A stretch of 11,255 bases of DNA. It comes from CBFHMJ01 sp965656875. Lineage in GTDB: Bacteria > Pseudomonadota > Gammaproteobacteria > Enterobacterales > Alteromonadaceae. Positions 8,501 to 11,255 of this stretch are shown here, piece after piece. The notes beneath the pieces are model-generated. The model had not been told where the DNA came from. It did not search any database and worked only from the letters and a program-made list of their open reading frames with translations. The position numbers and the translations under genes were made by a program. Where the stretch lies: NCBI GenBank assembly GCA_965656875.1, contig CBFHMJ010000050.1, forward strand, positions 1 to 11,255, read 5' to 3'. Each line of letters opens with the position of its first letter. Positions within the stretch are counted from its first letter, which is position 1.

Positions 8501-8779
8501 GATCAGATCGGCGTTTTCGTTGACCGGATTCTCCTGATTCGTTATCTGATACGGCGATGCAATCAATTCATCTATCGGCACACCGTAAAATTGTGCCAAA
8601 TCCCGAATGGTTCTGAACAGTAAGTTCTTCCCTGCTTCTGCTCGCTTGATGGATGAAACTGATACACGTAACGTCCGGGCAAGACACAAATCAGCCAACT
8701 CTTCCTGGCTGATACCATACGATCGTCTCAGTTGTTTAAGCCGCTCAACATTGGGTTTTACTCGTCCTTCAAATTTCAT
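5573..8779 (-). CDS. XRE-family HTH / cyclase-like / STAND NTPase / helical-repeat regulator
   Basis: The protein has 1068 residues. Residues 10-73 are an XRE helix-turn-helix (LKQLRRSYGISQEELA, then SSIKRAEAGK and LAQFYGVPIDELI). Residues of about 90-215 resemble a class III nucleotide cyclase fold without its metal-binding Asp residues: HYGGFLLCFPD recalls GDGxLAxF, and ACRDYLRDCFAALRPGEVAAS recalls the NxAARLxxxAxPGEVxVS region. The NTPase core has Walker A GVAGSGKT (282-289), Walker B VLAVDNVH (404-411), a sensor-like LLLLTNRPE (434-442) and a GHPLYF motif (492-497) typical of STAND/MalT-like ATPases. From about 620 to 1045 the protein is helical and TPR-like. There is no C-terminal LuxR HTH, so DNA binding would be through the N-terminus. 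Likely role: a cytoplasmic, ligand-gated transcriptional regulator; ligand and targets are unknown. The ATG at 8779 places the HTH at residue 10. The tail ends in a Cys/Asp-rich stretch (GDCDCIN). Confidence 0.85.
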   Translation of the reverse strand: MKFEGRVKPNVERLKQLRRSYGISQEELADLCLARTLRVSVSSIKRAEAGKNLLFRTIRDLAQFYGVPIDELIASPYQITNQENPVNENADLIWFLILEAGSQSQQGELLNQLTRQKIKYQHYGGFLLCFPDRHLPDSHLPDTAAYYVSTFINQFPQTEKFLLIALPDHYDDEDVPIAILNKVSACRDYLRDCFAALRPGEVAASRFFALSGYMRPVRLLPTLPVAHRLELSQPMWQLAVDAEKEAHRQFPPTVRELEYQQLLLMLSQVIESSRGYVCRISGVAGSGKTCLLNAVLGYAARRSVTIRYIQLCPALSNLGCSYIKLFKMLIGGEGPLNAVQLKSAVAQLELTHQQYVAAKYLAGLPRKDIEQQQLDQMGNAERQQLFIQVIEKQIYQLFSHKPAVLAVDNVHLIDDVMLSLLQTVVAQIESFPLLLLLTNRPEGQYCIAPDWLSRVQTLELQPLSALELSGMVVESEQLSPQQITKAATEAHGHPLYFRQRIYQLLFSDAADDELRADSIPLATEYMLSQYLGRLPASYKEAMQLIVAFGHSVTLEQLRFATRNPQFSPDLLIENGLLRQTFNAYTITHPLFSILIYRSLPETNRIKLHQICESWHQEQGEVLEQIFHLMHFDKRRAIDILINEANRLAEQHGHQRALSLVEQVEDHDLHDVSSDLLFLKGSLLMNLGRMDESSHAFYQAIVNAGADGVPLAWWSGLFSANLFQTPVADVVHSFRQFFAQAGSDANNHYERALTVAEFQLNQGKISPATQLNQIALNFADQTDDQRIKQRAFLGLAACAFARGELQSSDEFYTRYQKYHPELPFGDVPAQNMFYLLLLESVNLFLFKLNSGLMRARTLLMEAESRNNIPAQLCGRLLNAWYLIEKKKTRSALVHIEQGKKLAKGMASDLMYVWLLEAEARCHLHIDNRQADDLLTEALSLVNKSGLWHHIGPWLCGIKALVSQDAEQQRRYLLKGEEWLQSYTCLSHNYLRFYQYAIAVAWQNRDIRLLQRYSEKLRSYTNNEPVPWSVFHLKQADAYILMIESESLINELPTMDTDGDCDCINLVISG

Positions 8780-9393
8780 AACGAAAAGTACCTGATATTT
8801 ATTAACTGATTGATCATTGGGTAAGCCAGCCTCGTTGCCAGACTATCCTTGTCATGTACAACGACATGGTTATCTTCACTAAAAATGAGCACCAAAAGTG
8901 TTTTAAACCTGACGCCACCACAGATAGTCTTGCGGCAGGTCAGCACCCTTTGGCTCGTGGCCCAATAGTCGGTCAGCTTGTCATGCTTCAGGTGACGCTC
9001 ATCGTTGACTGTCGCCTCCCAAAACCACTCAGGACACCGATGTGAGTGTGACGCTCACGTAAGTAAACAAACCTGTTGATCTGGCAACCCATGCTACCCC
9101 CGACAACATGGCCAGCGGTTATCATGCATAAACTCCGGCTCAACTCGTCGGGAAAAATAAAATGTAATAATGAGAGTTGCCAGGCACGATACCAAAAAGA
9201 AAAAACAACAGGTTACACACCACTAAAGACATCGCTTTCATGGCCGGAATTAACAGCATTTAGTCGATAGCTGACTTCAACCGCACTCGTTATCTCTCTC
9301 CAGTTGCACTCAACTACTCTCAGAACATTTATCCGCAAATAATCATTTCCCTGGCCCTGTACAGATTCGAAACGCATGGTTCTTGAACTACAG

Positions 9394-9409
9394 ATTAATA
9401 ATTATTAAT
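9394..9409. repeat. 16-bp perfect AT palindrome
   Basis: ATTAATAATTATTAAT reads the same on both strands. All-A/T palindromes arise easily in AT-rich DNA, but this shape also suits dimeric regulators or nucleoid proteins. No adjacent gene start supports a specific operator role. Confidence 0.35.
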
Positions 9410-9507
9410 GATTCCCAGGGAGTGATGGGTTTGGCGACTGCTAAGCTAATAAATACCCTTTAACTCATTTTAGCTGTCAAATAATGGTGACTTAAAACAA
9501 CAGCAGC

Positions 9508-9543
9508 CATAATAATTAAATGATTTTTACATAATAATTAAAT
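9508..9543. repeat. two 14-bp direct repeats, 22-bp period
   Basis: CATAATAATTAAAT occurs at 9508-9521 and 9530-9543, 22 bp from start to start, or about two helical turns. Low complexity lowers its significance. Binding of an AT-preferring protein is possible. Confidence 0.5.
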
Positions 9544-10125
9544 ACCATCTACAAATTAATTAATTACTCCTAATTTGAAACCGCGAATTATTTCCACATT
9601 AACTTGCTAATTTTTCAGGTAAATACAGGCTTTTCCAATGGCGTTCTGAGCATATTATTACCCGGCTAAATTACGCTACAAGCGGCATTTTATAAGCATT
9701 TGTAACAATCAGGAACCTGTCCTGAACCGTGCTGTAAATAGATAATTAAAGTACAAAACCATGGCAGTAATTGCTTAAATTAGTGCCACTTTCCAACACT
9801 AAAAACAAATAAAATAACTTAATCATTATTTATACACATTGTTGCTTATAATTCTTTGTAATATATGATTTTTATATTGATTTATTTATAAATAATCACA
9901 ACATCCAAACGGGAAAAACCATTTAACATTTTTTTAATATTATCAATTATCGCTTTTCAAAATTTAATACAACTGACTGAAAGCAAAAAAGTTTCTAATC
10001 GAATTGTCTGTCAAAAAGACATCTCTCTAACGGTATGTTCGAGCCCTTCATTAAGAAGATGCTGAATAATTTCCCTCTTTTAAATACTTTCTCTGGTACT
10101 CAGAATAAACATAAATAAGACAGAG

Positions 10126-10155
10126 TTGACCAACAAACAGCGTTCGCTCTATACA
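10126..10155 (+). promoter_or_regulatory. sigma70-like promoter candidate
   Basis: TTGACC (10126-10131, five of six consensus) and TATACA (10150-10155, four of six) are separated by 18 bases. The predicted start would be near 10163. Downstream on the plus strand are the nested inverted repeat (10245-10361) and, about 500 bases on, the small membrane-protein gene. It is one of the better promoter matches in this gene-poor region. Confidence 0.35.
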
Positions 10156-10244
10156 GTAATAGCATTCAGCAACACACATTAGTACCCTTTTCAATCACGA
10201 GAATATGGATTGACGACTAACATCGATATATACCTTTTTAATAC

Positions 10245-10361
10245 ACTGCCTGATTTTTTGTGGTGAGTTGTCAGGCTCCAATATAACCCATGTTAACCAT
10301 TATTAATGGGTGATGTCTGCCGTCATGTCTCACCAGCGTTCTGCTATAGATATCAGGCAGT
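10245..10361 (+). ncRNA. candidate structured RNA (nested inverted repeats)
   Basis: A perfect 10-bp outer stem, ACTGCCTGAT (10245-10254) with ATCAGGCAGT (10352-10361), encloses TGGTGAG (10261-10267) with CTCACCA (10329-10335). That in turn encloses ACCCAT (10286-10291) with ATGGGT (10306-10311). The three stems are nested in order, so a single long hairpin with internal loops can form. TCAGGC at 10271-10276 could instead pair with GCCTGA at 10248-10253, a possible alternative fold. The strand is assigned only because a promoter-like sequence lies upstream on plus. It matches no riboswitch class I recognise. A short transposable palindromic element with 10-bp inverted ends is an alternative, but I see no target-site duplication. 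Confidence 0.3.
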
Positions 10362-10504
10362 AAGCGAGTTCAGGTTATATAAACGTTCAGTGTTGAATGC
10401 CACATATTAAGTCTTATTTGCTCGAAAAACGCCCTTAATTACTTTTTGTGATAACCAAAAATAAATCAATGTAAATAAATTATGATCTTTTTCCAGGTTG
10501 GACT

Positions 10505-10561
10505 ATGCTGATTAAGGTACATCACTTAACTGGCCGTTCATTGACGACGGTCAGACAGTGA
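10505..10561 (+). CDS. possible 18-residue leader peptide
   Basis: The ATG at 10505 follows AGGTTGG with seven bases between AGG and the start, one of the best ribosome-binding-site spacings in the gene-poor region. The frame encodes MLIKVHHLTGRSLTTVRQ and stops with TGA at 10559. A hairpin of CTGGCCGT (10530-10537) with ACGGTCAG (10547-10554), containing one G-U pair, overlaps its second half. It lies about 105 bases before the small membrane-protein gene, so it could be a translated leader. Short frames occur by chance, so confidence is low. Confidence 0.2.
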   Translation: MLIKVHHLTGRSLTTVRQ

Positions 10562-10667
10562 CGCTTTAGCATGTTGTTTAAATCATATTAATTCGGCACG
10601 AAACAGGGATGCTTCAAGGCGATCGCAGGAGCAGCCTGGCAAGGATTTCATCGGAGAATCCAGACTT

Positions 10668-10784
10668 ATGTTTGAGCAAGAAACCCCGGAGCAAAAGAAA
10701 GTTTATAAGCAGTTTAAACGCCTCGTGATTTACGTATATGAATTCGTGATCTGTGCATTAATTTTGTACTTCCTGACACTGTGA
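10668..10784 (+). CDS. putative single-pass membrane microprotein
   Basis: The frame has 38 codons from the ATG at 10668 to a TGA at 10784. The N-terminal half is hydrophilic and charged (MFEQETPEQKKVYKQFKR). From about residue 19 to the C-terminus it is a continuous hydrophobic stretch (VIYVYEFVICALILYFLTL) of the right length for one membrane helix, with a Lys/Arg-rich flank that favours a cytoplasmic N-terminus. A GGAG (10653-10656) lies 11 bases upstream and sits in the loop of a small hairpin, GGATT (10643-10647) with AATCC (10657-10661). The gene is followed by a strong terminator. I do not recognise the family. The charge and hydrophobicity layout argues for a real small protein rather than a chance frame, but conservation cannot be tested here. 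An overlapping 39-codon frame from about 10613 lacks such organisation. Confidence 0.5.
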   Translation: MFEQETPEQKKVYKQFKRLVIYVYEFVICALILYFLTL

Positions 10785-10919
10785 ACTGATACAACACAGA
10801 CAGATGTTAAATCGCCACGCAGGACGTTCGAGTGATGAGTTGATGTAGGCGTGAAATCAGGCGATGAGTTATCGGCAGGAATCAGCAAATGTATCAGGCG
10901 ACAGAAACTGGAGGCAATA

Positions 10920-10950
10920 AAAAACCACTGACCGAGATCAGTGGTTTTTG
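10920..10950. terminator. strong bidirectional intrinsic terminator
   Basis: AAAAACCACTGA (10920-10931) pairs perfectly with TCAGTGGTTTTT (10938-10949) around a six-base loop, CCGAGA. The A run on one side and the T run on the other give a U tract in both directions. It would end the plus-strand small-protein transcript and the minus-strand flagellin transcript. Confidence 0.9.
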
Positions 10951-11104
10951 TTAAGAGATAATGAGAGAGAAGGTTTAATGTTACTGCGTTGAGAGAGAGT
11001 GCAATAACATCAAATTTGTTTCATTGACTTCCTGTCATGTTCATCCTGAACTTTCCTGATTACTGTCTGTAATCACCTTCCATGTCTAAGTATTGTTCAA
11101 AAAA
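10951..11104 (-). other. flagellin 3' untranslated region with secondary hairpin
   Basis: About 155 bases lie between the flagellin stop and the terminator. They include a hairpin of TGATTAC (11057-11063) with GTAATCA (11069-11075) around a five-base loop, and two GAGAGAGA tracts. No reading frame of interest was seen. A long 3' UTR on a highly expressed mRNA can affect stability or yield a 3'-derived small RNA; that role is inferred. Confidence 0.4.
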
Positions 11105-11255
11105 TTACTGAATCAATGACATCGCTATCTGAGTTTGCTGGTTAGCCTGCGTCAACATTGAACTTGAAGCCTGCTGTAGCACCTGGTTTCTTGCCAGTGC
11201 CGCTGATTCTGATGCGAAGTCTGCATCCATAATACGTGAACGTGATGCTGATACG
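11105..11255 (-). CDS. flagellin, C-terminal 49 residues (5' part outside window)
   Basis: The minus-strand frame enters at the right edge and ends at a TAA (11105-11107). The visible residues read SRSRIMDADFASESAAL, then ARNQVLQQASSSMLTQAN, then QQTQIAMSLIQ. This is the conserved C-terminal D0 helix of bacterial flagellin (SRIxDADFAxExxxLxxxQILQQAxxxMLxQAN). This helix pairs with the N-terminal D0 helix in the filament core and takes part in export and polymerisation. It is secreted by the flagellar type III apparatus and assembled outside the cell. It is followed by a 3' UTR and a strong terminator, so it is the last gene of its transcript. The flagellin type and N-terminus cannot be judged from this fragment. 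Confidence 0.95.
   Translation of the reverse strand, partial: VSASRSRIMDADFASESAALARNQVLQQASSSMLTQANQQTQIAMSLIQ

Larger units (their letters stand above)
8780..10667. other. about 1.9-kb gene-poor, AT-rich region
   Basis: No protein gene with a believable start, ribosome-binding site and composition was found on either strand. From 8780 to about 9300 base composition is mixed and several small frames are open by chance. From about 9390 to 10500 the DNA is very AT-rich. Contents worth noting are a 16-bp palindrome (9394-9409), phased direct repeats (9508-9543), a promoter-like pair (10126-10155), a nested inverted repeat (10245-10361), and a small leader-like frame with a hairpin (10505-10561). 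The region could be regulatory DNA, a host for a non-coding RNA, or decayed acquired DNA. Confidence 0.6.

Noticed and set aside
8854..9045. 63-codon plus-strand frame
   Set aside because: No ribosome-binding site, protein-like periodicity or known motif; it overlaps the equally open minus frame.
8780..9057. Minus-strand frame open for about 90 codons directly upstream of the XRE-STAND start (contains CPEWFWEATVNDER)
   Set aside because: There is no ATG near its beginning, no ribosome-binding site and no recognisable motif. A frame of this length can occur by chance in a region this size. It could be a decayed fragment, but nothing proves it.
9081..9183. 8-bp inverted repeat CTGGCAAC / GTTGCCAG and similar 8-bp pairs elsewhere in the spacer (8840/8923, 10060/10164)
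   Set aside because: Several 8-bp inverted pairs within 200 bp are expected by chance in about 1.9 kb, and these have no supporting nested stems.
9124..9270. 48-codon plus-strand frame with a CNNESC motif, superficially like an IS1-type zinc element
   Set aside because: Only the Cys pair is suggestive. The following residues do not match an IS1 InsA-like pattern, there are no inverted ends, and the ribosome-binding site is poor.
10306..10410. 34-codon plus-strand frame inside the nested inverted repeat
   Set aside because: No convincing ribosome-binding site, and its sequence is constrained by the hairpin arms, so a structural reading explains it better.
10580..10667. Possible c-di-GMP riboswitch upstream of the microprotein gene near flagellin
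   Set aside because: The conserved GEMM core words and receptor stems are absent. Only a small hairpin around the Shine-Dalgarno is present.

Overview
The window looks like part of a gammaproteobacterial chromosome from a flagellated, probably aquatic or halophilic bacterium. The clues are a flagellin C-terminus of the usual proteobacterial type, an exported Asp-box protein with a Sec signal peptide, a PepSY-type inner-membrane protein, and a coding region near 50% GC beside very AT-rich spacers. An Oceanospirillales-like source is my guess only; nothing here fixes the genus.

Layout from left to right. (1) 1-729, plus strand: the 3' part of a tetratricopeptide-repeat gene whose first three 120-bp units are almost identical, followed by a hairpin that separates it from a convergent gene. 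(2) 839-1360 and 1636-4599, minus strand: a small PepSY-associated transmembrane protein and a 987-residue secreted Asp-box/BNR beta-propeller protein. A strong intrinsic terminator lies between them, so they are probably separate transcription units. (3) 5029-5400 and 5573-8779, minus strand: a stand-alone Mor-family (phage Mu activator-like) DNA-binding protein. Upstream of it is a 1068-residue regulator made of an XRE helix-turn-helix, a probable degenerate nucleotide-cyclase-like domain, a STAND/AAA NTPase and a long helical-repeat C-terminus. The two may form a regulatory pair, with short shared sequence motifs in the spacers next to both. (4) 8780-10667: about 1.9 kb of mostly AT-rich DNA with no convincing protein gene. 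It contains a nested inverted repeat (10245-10361) that could fold as a structured RNA, with a promoter-like sequence upstream. (5) 10668-10784, plus strand: a probable 38-residue single-pass membrane microprotein. A strong bidirectional terminator follows, and then the 3' end of a flagellin gene entering from the right edge on the minus strand.

How the parts work together is mostly inference. The XRE-STAND-repeat protein is the kind of signal-integrating regulator that could control its neighbours, and the Mor-like protein is the nearest co-directional gene. No metabolic operon, tRNA, CRISPR array, complete mobile element or toxin-antitoxin pair was recognised.
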